Source: Saprospiraceae bacterium
GTDB lineage: Bacteria; Bacteroidota; Bacteroidia; Chitinophagales; Saprospiraceae
Reading direction: 5' to 3'
NCBI GenBank assembly: GCA_025056735.1
Contig: JANWVR010000059.1
Coordinates: 1-64,000, forward strand
Length of the DNA stretch: 64,000 bases
Made by a program: the position numbers and the translations under genes. Position 1 is the first letter of the stretch, and the number at the start of each line of letters is the position of its first letter. A model generated the notes under the pieces. The model had not been told where the DNA came from. It was given only the letters and a program-made list of their open reading frames with translations, and made no database searches. Positions 43,329-51,922 of the stretch are shown one piece after another.

Positions 43329-43967
43329 ATGCTGATGTGGCAAGACATAGCAGGCCAATTTATTGAAGGGCTGCGCCAAACCTCTGCGCTGGAGTTCGTC
43401 GCCGTGGTTTTTGGCATCGCCAGCGTGCTTTTTTCCCGAAAGGAAAACATACTGGTCTATCCCACGGGGTTGGTCAACACGACGCTTTACATTTATCTGA
43501 GCGTGGTGGCCGGGCTGTATGCCGAGGCGGGCGTTAATGTTTACTACACGGTGATGAGCCTTGTCGGCTGGGCGAATTGGGCGCGCAAGAAGCCGGATGG
43601 CCGCCCGCAATTGCGCATTGCGCGCTCAAGTGCGCGCGAGTGGGCAGGCGCGCTGCTCTTTTTTGGCGCCTGTTGGGGCGTGCTTTATTTTATTTTATAT
43701 CAATGGACAGACAGCACTGTGCCCGCCGCCGACGGTTTTGCCGCCGCAACGGCGTACACCGGCATGTGGCTCATGACGCGCAAAAAATTGGAAAATTGGC
43801 TGTGGTGGATGGTTACCAACCTCGCGGCCATTCCGCTGTATTTCGTCAAAGGCTTTGTGTTCACTTCGTTTCAATACGTAGTCTTTTTGGTATTGGCCAT
43901 TTCGGGTTACCTCGAGTGGCGTCGGCGCCTGCAGCAGGATGGAACTCGAACGGCTGAGTTGATATAA
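43329..43967 (+). CDS. pnuC: Nicotinamide riboside transporter PnuC
   Basis: 212 residues (a second ATG at 43335 would give 210). Seven-helix membrane protein with PnuC hallmarks: EFVAVVFGIASVLFSRKENIL, YPTGLVNTTLYIYLSVVAGL, YYTVMSLVGWANWARKK and the late WLWWMVTNLAAIPLYFVKGF. It brings nicotinamide riboside into the cell by facilitated diffusion, with capture by phosphorylation. It follows the large permease by 20 bases on the same strand and is followed by a strong terminator, so the two could be an operon, though their functions are unrelated. No NiaR or NrtR site was identified. Confidence 0.92.
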   Translation: MLMWQDIAGQFIEGLRQTSALEFVAVVFGIASVLFSRKENILVYPTGLVNTTLYIYLSVVAGLYAEAGVNVYYTVMSLVGWANWARKKPDGRPQLRIARSSAREWAGALLFFGACWGVLYFILYQWTDSTVPAADGFAAATAYTGMWLMTRKKLENWLWWMVTNLAAIPLYFVKGFVFTSFQYVVFLVLAISGYLEWRRRLQQDGTRTAELI

Positions 43968-43973
43968 AAAAAG

Positions 43974-44008
43974 AGCCCGGTAACGCTTTTGCTACCGGGC
44001 TTCTCTTT
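43974..44008 (+). terminator. Rho-independent terminator after pnuC
   Basis: AGCCCGGTA (43974-43982) and TACCGGGCT (43993-44001) form a nine-base-pair stem with a 10-base loop, then TCTCTTT. It begins 7 bases after the pnuC stop. A-rich sequence before the stem makes it look bidirectional, but no minus-strand gene ends there. Confidence 0.75.
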
Positions 44009-44271
44009 CACTAAACCGTTTCTATCGTATGAAGTAACAAATACTAAGCCAAACTCGTGCCAAACCTCCCTTTCAAATGTTAAATAGCCACAAAAAAATT
44101 AGCACCATAGGTAGGCCCGGGTTCTTATCGGCATTTAGCCGCCCCTAACGGGCAACCAGGCGCGCCCTGGCTTGTTGGGGGGTATTCAAAATGCGCTTCT
44201 GCGGTTTATTCTCCGAAAAAACCGCGCCTAAGCGCAGCGCTTTTGCACTTTTGCAGGGATAGTCGTTTTTC
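44009..44271. other. Rest of the 304-base intergenic region
   Basis: Between the pnuC terminator and the sorbosone-dehydrogenase-like gene. Contains a short stem CCAGG/CCTGG near 44157-44171 and a CACTTTTG sequence near 44250, one mismatch from the -7 consensus. No gene or strong signal was recognised. Confidence 0.35.
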
Positions 44272-45486
44272 ATGCAAATACGTCAACCGATGAGGAGAGT
44301 TGTTTTTTCATTTATCATAACAGGTGTAGCGCTATCGGGCGCTATCTGGCTGGGCTGCGCCGGTTCTTCGGGGTCAAATGGGCGTCAGACGGCTGCCCCG
44401 GCGGCTGCCCCGGCGGATGAATACCGCGGGGCGTTGCCGCTCCATCGAGTGCGGCTGCCCGAAGGGTTTCGCATAGGCGTCTATGCCGAAGGATTGCTAA
44501 AAGCACGTTCGCTATGTCTTTCACCCGGCGGCACGCTGTTCGTGGGCACGCGTGACGTGGGCAACGTGTACGCCCTGCGCGACACCAATGGCGACGGGGT
44601 GGCCGACCTGCGTTACACATTAGCCACGGGTCTGCGCATGCCTAACGGGGTGGCCTTTCGCAACGGCAGCCTGTACGTAGCCGAAGTGAGCCGCATTTTG
44701 CGCTTCGACGACATTGAAAACCGCCTCTCAAACCCACCCCAGCCCGTGGTGGTGTACGACCGTTACCCTACTGATGCGCACCACGGCTGGAAGTACATCG
44801 CTTTTGGCCCCGACGGCCTGCTCTACGTGCCCGTAGGCGCGCCGTGCAACATCTGCGAGCGCTTAGATAACCCGCTGTATGCCAGCATTACGCGCATAGA
44901 CGTAGACAATCCCGGTAAAGGCCCTGAGGTCGTGCAGCACGGCGTGCGCAACACGGTGGGCTTCACTTGGCACCCGACGACGAAGCACCTGTGGTTCACC
45001 GACAACGGCCGCGACATGATGGGCGACGACATGCCCGCCTGCGAACTCAACCACGCCCCGCGCGACGGCATGCACTTCGGATACCCGTATTGCCACCAGG
45101 GCGATACGCCCGACCCTAAATTCGGCCACAAACGCCCCTGCAGCGACTTCACGCCGCCGGCCCAAAACCTCGGCCCGCACGTCGCCCCGCTGGGCGTGGA
45201 GTTCGTTTTGAGCAAAAACTGGCCTGAGTCCTATCGCAACCAGATTCTCATTGCCGAACACGGCTCCTGGAACCGCTCGCGCAAAATCGGCTACCGCCTC
45301 ACGCTGGTGCGCCTCAACGACGAGGGCAAATGCGTTCGCTACGAACCCTTCGCCGAAGGCTGGCTGCAGCCCGGCGACGACGTGTGGGGCCGACCGGTGG
45401 ACTTAGAGTGGATGCCCGACGGCTCGCTGTTGGTGTCGGACGACTTTGCCGACGCCATCTACCGCATCTATTACGCGCCAAAATAG
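44272..45486 (+). CDS. PQQ-type sugar/sorbosone dehydrogenase-like lipoprotein
   Basis: 404 residues; a second ATG at 44290 would give 398. Lipoprotein signal (VVFSFIITGVALSGAIWLGC, cysteine about residue 29), a proline/alanine linker, then a six-bladed propeller of the soluble aldose/L-sorbosone dehydrogenase type: LPEGFRIGVYAEGLLKARSL, SRDVGNVYALRDTNGDGVADL-like repeat, GLRMPNGVAFRNGSLYVAEV, HHGWKYIAFGPDGLLYVPVG and HGVRNTVGFTWHP. Known relatives bind pyrroloquinoline quinone, but no PQQ biosynthesis genes are in the window, so the cofactor is uncertain. The presumed active site faces the periplasm. A sodium/organic anion transporter begins 17 bases downstream. Confidence 0.87.
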   Translation: MQIRQPMRRVVFSFIITGVALSGAIWLGCAGSSGSNGRQTAAPAAAPADEYRGALPLHRVRLPEGFRIGVYAEGLLKARSLCLSPGGTLFVGTRDVGNVYALRDTNGDGVADLRYTLATGLRMPNGVAFRNGSLYVAEVSRILRFDDIENRLSNPPQPVVVYDRYPTDAHHGWKYIAFGPDGLLYVPVGAPCNICERLDNPLYASITRIDVDNPGKGPEVVQHGVRNTVGFTWHPTTKHLWFTDNGRDMMGDDMPACELNHAPRDGMHFGYPYCHQGDTPDPKFGHKRPCSDFTPPAQNLGPHVAPLGVEFVLSKNWPESYRNQILIAEHGSWNRSRKIGYRLTLVRLNDEGKCVRYEPFAEGWLQPGDDVWGRPVDLEWMPDGSLLVSDDFADAIYRIYYAPK

Positions 45487-45502
45487 CCCACTCCGCTCGC
45501 CT

Positions 45503-46432
45503 ATGCACCCTGTTGACACGCTGCGTATTCGCTTCGACGCTGACCAGCTGGCCCTGCTCAATGTGGTGATGGCCTTCCTGATGTTCAGCGTCGCCTTGGA
45601 CATTCGGATAGCCGATTTTCGGCAGGTTTTTCGCTTTCCGCGCGCCATCGGCGTGGGATTGGTGGCACAGTACCTGCTTTTCCCGCTCATGACGCTGGGG
45701 CTGATTGCGCTCTTCCGCCCGCCGGTGAGTATGGCGCTGGGCATGGTGCTCGTGGGCATGTGCCCTTCGGGTAACATGACCAACTTCTTGGTGCACTTTG
45801 CCCGCGGCAACACGGCATTGTCGGTAACGTTCAACGCCATCGTCATCTTGCTGGCCTCGGTGGTAACGCCGTTGGGTTTCTTGCTGTGGTCGAAAGCCGT
45901 GCCGGGGGCTGCTGCCTTGCGGCGCGACTTTGACATCGGCTTTGGCGATATGGCGCTGATCATCGTGCAGCTCATTCTGTTGCCGCTATTGGCAGGCATG
46001 GCGCTGACACACTATCGTCCGCAGCTCGTGGCGCGCATTCGCGGTTGGGTGCAGCGTATCTCGCTCATCCTCTTTTTCGGCATCATCCTGGCCGCGTTGT
46101 GGGGCAATCGCGATCACGTGGTTACGTACGTAGGCTACGCTTTCGTGTTGGTGCTGCTGCACAACGGCTTAGGTCTGGGCATTGGCTACGCGCTGGGCCG
46201 CGCCGCTCGCCTGCCGGAGGCCGATAGCCGGGCACTGGCCTTCGAGACGGGCATCCACAACACAGCGCTGGGGCTGTTGCTCATCTTTCGCTTCTTCAAT
46301 GGCTTAGGGGGCATGGCGCTCATCGCCGCCTGGTGGGGCATCTGGGATCTGGTAACGGGCATCTCCTTGGCCTGGTGGTGGCGGCGCTCTACCCGGCAGG
46401 CGCTGGCGCTTCAGGAACACACATCTCCTTAG
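45503..46432 (+). CDS. Bile acid:sodium symporter (BASS) family transporter
   Basis: 309 residues with about ten membrane segments. Two family signatures are visible: MCPSGNMTNFLVHFARGNTA followed by VTFNAIVILLASVVTP in helices 4-5, and AFETGIHNTALGLLLI in helix 9, whose Glu and Asn bind sodium in structural homologues. Bacterial members carry organic anions such as pantoate or pyruvate; the substrate is not evident. The ATG at 45503 is preferred because an earlier in-frame ATG would overlap the preceding gene by 41 bases without homology. The phosphorylase gene starts 6 bases after its stop. Confidence 0.9.
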   Translation: MHPVDTLRIRFDADQLALLNVVMAFLMFSVALDIRIADFRQVFRFPRAIGVGLVAQYLLFPLMTLGLIALFRPPVSMALGMVLVGMCPSGNMTNFLVHFARGNTALSVTFNAIVILLASVVTPLGFLLWSKAVPGAAALRRDFDIGFGDMALIIVQLILLPLLAGMALTHYRPQLVARIRGWVQRISLILFFGIILAALWGNRDHVVTYVGYAFVLVLLHNGLGLGIGYALGRAARLPEADSRALAFETGIHNTALGLLLIFRFFNGLGGMALIAAWWGIWDLVTGISLAWWWRRSTRQALALQEHTSP

Positions 46433-46437
46433 CATTC

Positions 46438-47553
46438 ATGGCTTTATACGAAGAAATACAAGAGGCCGTCGCCGCTATTCGGCAGACAACGGATTTTCAG
46501 CCCAGGACGGGCATCGTTCTGGGCACGGGCCTGGGCAGCCTGACCAACGAGGTTGCCCAGGCGGCTACGGTGGCCTACAGCCGCATCCCGCACTTTGCCC
46601 ATAGCACGGCGCCGAGCCACCGGGGCGAGCTGGTCTTTGGACATTTAGACGGGCATCCGGTGGTGGTGATGTCGGGTCGTTTGCACTACTACGAAGGCTG
46701 GACGATGCAGCAGGTTACGTTCCCGGTGCGCGTGTTGGGCGCGTTGGGTATCGAGCGGCTGGTCATCACAAACGCTTCGGGCGGCGTCAATCCGCACCTG
46801 CGCAGCGGCGACATTGTCGTGGTGCGCGACCACCTCAACCTGCTGCCTGAAAACCCGCTGCGCGGCCCTAACGACGAACGCCTCGGCCCGCGCTTTCCCG
46901 ATATGTCGCAGCCCTACGACCCGGTACTGCGCCGAGTGGCACTCGAGGTCGCTCGCCAGCAGGGCATCCGCGCCTTTGAAGGCGTTTACTGCGCTCTGCA
47001 AGGCCCAAACTTAGAAACTCCCGCTGAATACGCCATGTTGCGGCGACTGGGCGGCGACTGCACGGGCATGTCTTCCGTGCCCGAAGTCCTCGTCGCTCGC
47101 CATCAGGGCATTCCGGTGCTCATGCTTTCGTTAGTAACGAATGTGGCGTTTCCGCCCAGCGTCATCCGCGAGACGACGGCCGAGGACGTCATTGCCTTAG
47201 CCAACGAAGCCCAGCCGCGCCTGACGCTGTTGGTGCGCGAAGTGTTGCGCCAGCTCCAGGCATATGCCCGTTCAGTGCTGCTCGTAGTGCTTTTCGTAGT
47301 AAGCGCGGTATTCGCCCGACACGACTTGCTGCAGCCATTCGGTGTTGTCCAGATACCACTGGATGGTCTTGCGCAGCCCTTCTTCAAACGCAATGGAGGG
47401 CTGCCAGCCCAGCTCGCGGCGGATTTTGGAGGCATCAATGGCATAGCGCCGGTCGTGGCCAGGGCGGTCTTTGACAAAGGTGATGAGCTGGCGCGCCGTT
47501 CCCGCCGGGCGCCCGAGGAGCTCATCGGCCAGGTCGCAGAGCAAATAAACTAA
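46438..47553 (+). CDS. Purine nucleoside phosphorylase with antisense read-through extension
   Basis: The first 270 or so codons form a normal class I purine nucleoside phosphorylase. [17 protein letters not shown] and [13 protein letters not shown] bind phosphate, ITNASGGVN and [11 protein letters not shown] are family signatures, and [19 protein letters not shown] and [11 protein letters not shown] contribute to the purine site. The enzyme cleaves inosine and guanosine to base and ribose 1-phosphate. The expected stop near 47250 is missing: the frame stays open another 100 codons to 47553, antisense to the last 282 bases of rfbB. The extra sequence has no independent homology. The true protein could end up about 371 residues long. 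Confidence 0.9.
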   Translation: MALYEEIQEAVAAIRQTTDFQPRTGIVLGTGLGSLTNEVAQAATVAYSRIPHFAHSTAPSHRGELVFGHLDGHPVVVMSGRLHYYEGWTMQQVTFPVRVLGALGIERLVITNASGGVNPHLRSGDIVVVRDHLNLLPENPLRGPNDERLGPRFPDMSQPYDPVLRRVALEVARQQGIRAFEGVYCALQGPNLETPAEYAMLRRLGGDCTGMSSVPEVLVARHQGIPVLMLSLVTNVAFPPSVIRETTAEDVIALANEAQPRLTLLVREVLRQLQAYARSVLLVVLFVVSAVFARHDLLQPFGVVQIPLDGLAQPFFKRNGGLPAQLAADFGGINGIAPVVARAVFDKGDELARRSRRAPEELIGQVAEQIN

Positions 47554-48321
47554 GTCTATGTTGGCCCACTCGTTGTGGCCGCCGATGTTGTACGTCTCGC
47601 CAACGCGCCCGCGGTGGAGGATGGCGTCCATGGCCTCGGCGTGGTCTATGACCCACAACCAGTCGCGTACGTTGCGCCCGTCGCCGTACACAGGAAGGGG
47701 GCGTCCTTCGCGGATGTTGTTGATCATCAGCGGGATGAGCTTCTCTGGAAACTGGTAAGGGCCGTAATTATTGCTACAATTCGAGAGCACCACCGGCAGC
47801 CCATAGGTATGAAAATAGGCGCGCACGAAGTGGTCGCTGGCTGCCTTCGAGGCCGAATAGGGCGAGCGCGGGTCGTAGGGCGTCTCTTCGGTGAAGTACC
47901 CTTCTGACCCTAAGGAGCCATAGACCTCGTCGGTGGAGATGTGATAAAATCGCCGACCCTCGAAGCGTCCTGCCCAGTGCTTCCGGGCGGCGTTGAGCAG
48001 GTTGACCGTACCCAACACGTTGGTTTCCACAAAGGCCAGCGGGTTGTCAATGGAGCGATCGACGTGGCTTTCCGCCGCCAGGTGGATGACGGCATCGAAG
48101 CGATACTCTTCAAACAGGCGATCTAAGAGCGCTGCGTCGCGAATGTCGCCGCGCACAAAGGTGTAGTTAGGCGCTTGCTCCACATCGCGCAGGTTGGCCA
48201 GATTGCCCGCATACGTCAGGGCGTCGAGGTTGATAATTCGATACTGCGGATAGCGCTGCACAAAGAGGCGCACGGCGTGGGAGCCGATAAAACCTGCGCC
48301 GCCGGTGATGAGGATGGTCAT
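47272..48321 (-). CDS. rfbB: dTDP-glucose 4,6-dehydratase
   Basis: A 349-residue extended short-chain dehydrogenase that converts dTDP-glucose to dTDP-4-keto-6-deoxyglucose, the branch point to rhamnose and other deoxysugars of surface glycans. [17 protein letters not shown] binds [16 protein letters not shown] and [12 protein letters not shown] are substrate and catalytic signatures, and [15 protein letters not shown] holds the Tyr/Lys pair. [18 protein letters not shown] and [14 protein letters not shown] complete the family match. The ATG at 48321 is preferred because [10 protein letters not shown] is the conserved start. The 3' end is overlapped by the antisense phosphorylase frame, but this protein itself looks complete. 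Confidence 0.96.
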   Translation of the reverse strand: MTILITGGAGFIGSHAVRLFVQRYPQYRIINLDALTYAGNLANLRDVEQAPNYTFVRGDIRDAALLDRLFEEYRFDAVIHLAAESHVDRSIDNPLAFVETNVLGTVNLLNAARKHWAGRFEGRRFYHISTDEVYGSLGSEGYFTEETPYDPRSPYSASKAASDHFVRAYFHTYGLPVVLSNCSNNYGPYQFPEKLIPLMINNIREGRPLPVYGDGRNVRDWLWVIDHAEAMDAILHRGRVGETYNIGGHNEWANIDLVYLLCDLADELLGRPAGTARQLITFVKDRPGHDRRYAIDASKIRRELGWQPSIAFEEGLRKTIQWYLDNTEWLQQVVSGEYRAYYEKHYEQH

Positions 48322-48655
48322 GGTTAAATATGGAAGGTTCAACGCCGCAATTATCAACGCTCCAGCATTCGCAGAACATAGCAGGTAATAGATTGCAGGC
48401 GATTTTTCTATTTTTTTAAGGACTCGGCAATTTCTTGTATTTTTTCTATTGAAAGCCCAGTTATTTGCGCGCCAACATCGAAGGGCAGGCCGACACCTAT
48501 GGCGTTCTTAGCGACCTACCCAATAGCACCGGCGTCGCTGCGCCGGTTTTGACCGGCAAAAATAGCGCTTGGACAAAGCATCACCCTGACCTTTGACTTC
48601 GGTCATCAAAAGACCGTTGTTTCTTTATGTATTTTTGAAAAATAAAAAACGAGAT
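48322..48655. other. Divergent intergenic region with an unexplained nrdJ-like patch
   Basis: 334 bases between rfbB and the second DinB gene. At 48477-48504 the plus strand matches nrdJ codons for IEGQADSYG (8439-8466) at 24 of 28 bases, with flanking sequence unrelated. A hairpin ACCGGCG/CGCCGGT with TTTT lies at 48528-48550 but no gene ends nearby. No clear promoter boxes were found. Confidence 0.3.
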
Positions 48656-49189
48656 ATGCAAGACCTTCAGCAAAAAAGAAAGCCCAAGGAGGGCGATTAC
48701 GCGCCTTTTTACGCTGCTTATGTGCAGGAAATAGAAACGGACGACATTGTGCGCTTTTTGGAGGAACAAAAAGCGGCAGCGCTGGCTTTTTTTAAACACA
48801 TTCCATGGGAAAAGTGGGAGGTCTCCTATGCCGAAGGCAAATGGACGCTGGCGCAGCTGGTTCTGCATTTGATAGACTCGGAACGCATCTTTGCCTATCG
48901 GGCCTTGTGCATTGCTCGTGGCGATCAGACGCCGCTGCCGGGCTTCGACCAGGAGGCTTATGTGGAGACAGGTGAAGCCAACAGCCGAACGCCCGTTTCT
49001 TTAGCCGATGAATTCGCCACCGTGCGCGAAGCCACCGTCCACCTCTTCCGCAACTTCAGCCCGGCAATGTGGGAACGGCGCGGCACGGCTGCCGACAGCG
49101 AGATTACGCCTTCGGCGCTGGCATGGATCATTGCCGGTCACCTGCAGCACCACTTGCGCGTTATCCAGGAGCGCTACTTGAATGCGTGA
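48656..49189 (+). CDS. DinB-family protein (second copy)
   Basis: 177 residues, one DinB domain. The three metal-binding histidines are in TLAQLVLHLIDSER (about residue 68) and AWIIAGHLQHHLRVIQ (about 159 and 163). VSYAEGKWTLAQL and RGDQTPLPGFDQEAYV are typical of the yfiT-like branch, hydrolases or thiol transferases of unknown substrate. Shares little sequence with the DinB gene at 12.75 kb. The ATG at 48656 is chosen because an upstream in-frame ATG adds a hydrophobic leader without homology. It converges on the acetyltransferase gene with 5 bases between. Confidence 0.85.
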   Translation: MQDLQQKRKPKEGDYAPFYAAYVQEIETDDIVRFLEEQKAAALAFFKHIPWEKWEVSYAEGKWTLAQLVLHLIDSERIFAYRALCIARGDQTPLPGFDQEAYVETGEANSRTPVSLADEFATVREATVHLFRNFSPAMWERRGTAADSEITPSALAWIIAGHLQHHLRVIQERYLNA

Positions 49190-49194
49190 GCCAG

Positions 49195-49641
49195 TCAGAG
49201 GAAAATTTTACCGTTCCACCAGTCTGTCTCGATGATGGCGTCGTATTTGCGATAAAAGGCCAGTGCAGGTTCGTTCCAATCAAGCACCTGCCACTTGACC
49301 AATCGGCAACGGCGACGGCGGCCCTCCTCCAGCACTGCCTCAAACAACCGGCTGCCCACGCCACTTCGACGGCAGGACTCGGTAACAACGAGGTCGTCTA
49401 AGTACAGCATATTACCCTTCCAGGTCGAATACGCCATATAAAACAGCGCCATGCCCACGATGCCCTCTGGCCCTTCAGCGACTATGCAGTCAAATCGGCC
49501 ATCGCGAAAATCGCGGGCATATTCCGCTGGCGTGGTGATGACCGCATCGGGCGCCCGCTCGTAAACCGCCAACTCGTACACCAGTGCGTGCACCGCTGGC
49601 ATATCGGCCTCCGTGGCAGGTCGTATCTGTATCTCACTCAT
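49195..49641 (-). CDS. GNAT-family N-acetyltransferase
   Basis: A 148-residue GCN5-related acetyltransferase. IQIRPATEADMPAVHALVYE is the standard start, LYLDDLVVTESCRRSGVGSR is the acetyl-CoA-binding motif A (RRxGxGSRL), and LDWNEPALAFYRKYDA is motif B. The closest familiar type is the diamine/spermidine acetyltransferase-like branch (KWQVLDWN, YRKYDAIIE), so it may acetylate a polyamine or similar amine. Gene order with dihydroorotase on the opposite strand gives no clue to the substrate. Confidence 0.85.
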   Translation of the reverse strand: MSEIQIRPATEADMPAVHALVYELAVYERAPDAVITTPAEYARDFRDGRFDCIVAEGPEGIVGMALFYMAYSTWKGNMLYLDDLVVTESCRRSGVGSRLFEAVLEEGRRRRCRLVKWQVLDWNEPALAFYRKYDAIIETDWWNGKIFL

Positions 49642-49683
49642 TTTCAGCGCAATTTTTGCAAAATCAGGCCATCAAACAAAAAA

Positions 49684-49711
49684 TCCCTCCCCGTTATGCA
49701 ACGGGGAAGGA
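49684..49711. other. Hairpin between divergent acetyltransferase and dihydroorotase genes
   Basis: TCCCTCCCCGTT and AACGGGGAAGGA pair over 12 bases with one mismatch around an ATGC loop. It lies 43 bases upstream of the acetyltransferase start and 124 upstream of dihydroorotase, so it cannot be the end of either gene. It could be an operator or a leader structure in either transcript. Confidence 0.45.
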
Positions 49712-49834
49712 CATCATCAAAACACGCTTCTTTTTTAAACTTAAATCGTCGTAAACACGAACAACGGCAAAATTAGGTTTACTCGATGCCAACCACCAAC
49801 TTTTTTGCCGTTCTTTCGACGAAATTTTTTTCGC

Positions 49835-51178
49835 ATGGAAAAGAGCATCCTCATCCGCAACGCGCTCCTCGTCAACCAGGGCCTCATTCGAGAGCGCGAC
49901 GTGTACATCCGCCGCGGGCGCATCGAACGCATTGACCGCGCTATCGTGGCCTCTGCCGATATTGAAATAGATGCGCAAGGGCGCCACCTCATTCCGGGTG
50001 TCATTGACGACCAGGTACACTTCCGCGAGCCCGGGCTGACACACAAGGCTACCATTGCCACCGAAAGCCGGGCGGCAGTGGCAGGCGGCGTTACTTCGTT
50101 TATGGAAATGCCCAACGTGCAGCCGCCCGCGGTAACGCAAGAACTGTTGGAGGCCAAGTATCAGATTGCCGCCCGCACGTCGCTGGCCAATTACTCTTTT
50201 TTCATGGGCACGACCAACGATAATTTAGACGAAGTGCTGCGCACCGATCCCAGGCGCGTGTGCGGTATCAAAATCTTCATGGGCAGCAGCACGGGCAACA
50301 TGCTGGTGGACGACCCGCGCACGCTGGAGCGCCTGTTCGCCGAAGCGCCCACGCTCATCGCCACCCATTGCGAAGACGAAACCACCGTGCGCGCAAACAC
50401 AGAGCGCTACCGGCAACGCTATGGCGACCGCCTTCACGCCTCGCACCACCCGCGCATCCGCAGCGTAAAAGCCTGCCTGCTTTCTTCGTCTTTAGCTGTA
50501 AACTTAGCCAAACGCTTAGGCACGCGCCTGCATGTGCTCCACATCACTACGCGCGATGAACTCAAACTATTCGACAATCGCCTGCCCTTAGACAAAAAGC
50601 GCATCACAGCAGAAGTGTGCGTACACCACCTGTACTTCCATTCCGAACACTACGCCCGCTGGGGAAACCTCATTAAATGCAACCCGGCCATCAAAAATAA
50701 AATACACCGCGACGCCCTACTACCCGCCCTGCTCAACGACGTCATTGACGTGGTGGCCACCGACCACGCACCGCACACCCTCGAAGAGAAAAAACAACCC
50801 TACCTGCAAGCGCCCTCTGGATTGCCACTCGTCCAGCACGGCCTCAACGTCATGCTGGACCTGTACCATGCTGGCAAAATTTCCTTAGAAAAAATCGTGG
50901 AGAAGATGTGTCATGCGCCCGCGATTGCCTTCCGCCTGCGCGAACGCGGGTTCATCGAGGAAGGTTATTGGGCCGACTTAGCAATAGTGGACGTCAAGCA
51001 TCGCTGGACGGTGAGGCCTGAAAACATTTTGTATAAATGCGGCTGGTCGCCCTTCGAGGGCCACACCTTCCATGGCCGGGTGCTTTCGACCATCGTCAGC
51101 GGCCACTTAGCCTGGCATGAGGGACGATTTAATGAAGAAAAAATGGGAGAAAGATTAGAATTTGAAGGGTGGTCATAA
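49835..51178 (+). CDS. pyrC: Dihydroorotase (class I-like, Bacteroidota type)
   Basis: A 447-residue amidohydrolase that cyclises carbamoyl aspartate to dihydroorotate in pyrimidine synthesis. PGVIDDQVHFREPG is the metal-binding start; the family's HxH is QxH here (Gln60, His62), as in other Bacteroidota enzymes. The bridging lysine is in GIKIFMGSSTG, other metal ligands in ATHCEDE and LHVLHITTRDE, and the catalytic aspartate in VVATDHAPHT. The ATG at 49835 is chosen because upstream frame codons have no homology. Its TAA stop begins a decayed copy of the palindromic repeat. The Nudix gene follows after 75 bases. Confidence 0.94.
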   Translation: MEKSILIRNALLVNQGLIRERDVYIRRGRIERIDRAIVASADIEIDAQGRHLIPGVIDDQVHFREPGLTHKATIATESRAAVAGGVTSFMEMPNVQPPAVTQELLEAKYQIAARTSLANYSFFMGTTNDNLDEVLRTDPRRVCGIKIFMGSSTGNMLVDDPRTLERLFAEAPTLIATHCEDETTVRANTERYRQRYGDRLHASHHPRIRSVKACLLSSSLAVNLAKRLGTRLHVLHITTRDELKLFDNRLPLDKKRITAEVCVHHLYFHSEHYARWGNLIKCNPAIKNKIHRDALLPALLNDVIDVVATDHAPHTLEEKKQPYLQAPSGLPLVQHGLNVMLDLYHAGKISLEKIVEKMCHAPAIAFRLRERGFIEEGYWADLAIVDVKHRWTVRPENILYKCGWSPFEGHTFHGRVLSTIVSGHLAWHEGRFNEEKMGERLEFEGWS

Positions 51179-51206
51179 CGGCGACCTTGCTAAACTTTTT
51201 TGGCCT
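51176..51206 (+). repeat. Decayed copy of the palindromic repeat
   Basis: After the dihydroorotase stop TAA (51176-51178), CGGCGACCTTGCTAAACTTT-type sequence continues to TTTGGCC. The core GCTAAACTTTTTTGGC at 51189-51204 differs from GCCAAACTTGTTTGGC at two positions. The stop-codon context (TCATAACGG here, TCGTAACGG at 34203) supports shared origin. Confidence 0.5.
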
Positions 51207-51253
51207 TTTTCCACTTTTTAAGATGGGTCGTAATCTCCTCGTTTATTCCGCCC

Positions 51254-51922
51254 ATGTCTGTTGTTGATCCTTGGCTCGACCACCTTCGTGCTCGCCTGCG
51301 CGCGCCTCTACCGGGGCGAGCGGCCCAATACCGCATGGCCCATGTGCGCCGCGTGGAGGATTTGCAGCGCCTGCCTGCGCCGCCACCCGATGCGCGCGTT
51401 GCATGTGTGCTCAACCTGTTGCACCGGCACGACGACGGTGTCTGGCGCACAGTACTTATCCGCCGCACGGTGAACCCGCGCGACCAGCACAGCGGTCAAG
51501 TAAGCTTTCCAGGCGGCCGGTGGGAGGAGGCCGATGGCGCTTTGGTCAACGTGGCGCTGCGCGAAGCAGAGGAAGAGGTCGGTGTGCCTGCAGACGCCGT
51601 GGAAATTATCGGTCGGCTGACGGAATTGTACATCCCTGTCAGTCATTTTTTGGTGCATCCGTTCGTGGGAGTCCTGCGCGAACCGGTAGATTTCCGTCCT
51701 CAGGCAGGAGAGGTAGAGATCATTCTGACGCCGTCACTGGCGCTGTTGAGTGCTCCGGAAAGTCGTAAAATAATAGACATCCCCGTAGGGCGAGGGCTGA
51801 CGCTGCGCAATACGCCTTATTTCGACGTAGAGGGTCACGTTGTGTGGGGCGCGACAGCCATGATTTTGAGCGAATTTTTGGAAGTGGCCTTCGCCGCTGA
51901 AGAGAACGTCAGTTGTTGTTGA
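51254..51922 (+). CDS. Nudix hydrolase, CoA-pyrophosphatase-like
   Basis: 222 residues. The UPF0035 motif [17 protein letters not shown] and the Nudix box [11 protein letters not shown] sit together at about residues 77-115, the arrangement of NudL-type coenzyme A pyrophosphatases that cut CoA to 4'-phosphopantetheine and 3',5'-[23 protein letters not shown] precedes the motif. The ATG at 51254 starts just before the conserved helix. Its last 14 bases overlap the 3' end of lepA on the other strand. Confidence 0.88.
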   Translation: MSVVDPWLDHLRARLRAPLPGRAAQYRMAHVRRVEDLQRLPAPPPDARVACVLNLLHRHDDGVWRTVLIRRTVNPRDQHSGQVSFPGGRWEEADGALVNVALREAEEEVGVPADAVEIIGRLTELYIPVSHFLVHPFVGVLREPVDFRPQAGEVEIILTPSLALLSAPESRKIIDIPVGRGLTLRNTPYFDVEGHVVWGATAMILSEFLEVAFAAEENVSCC

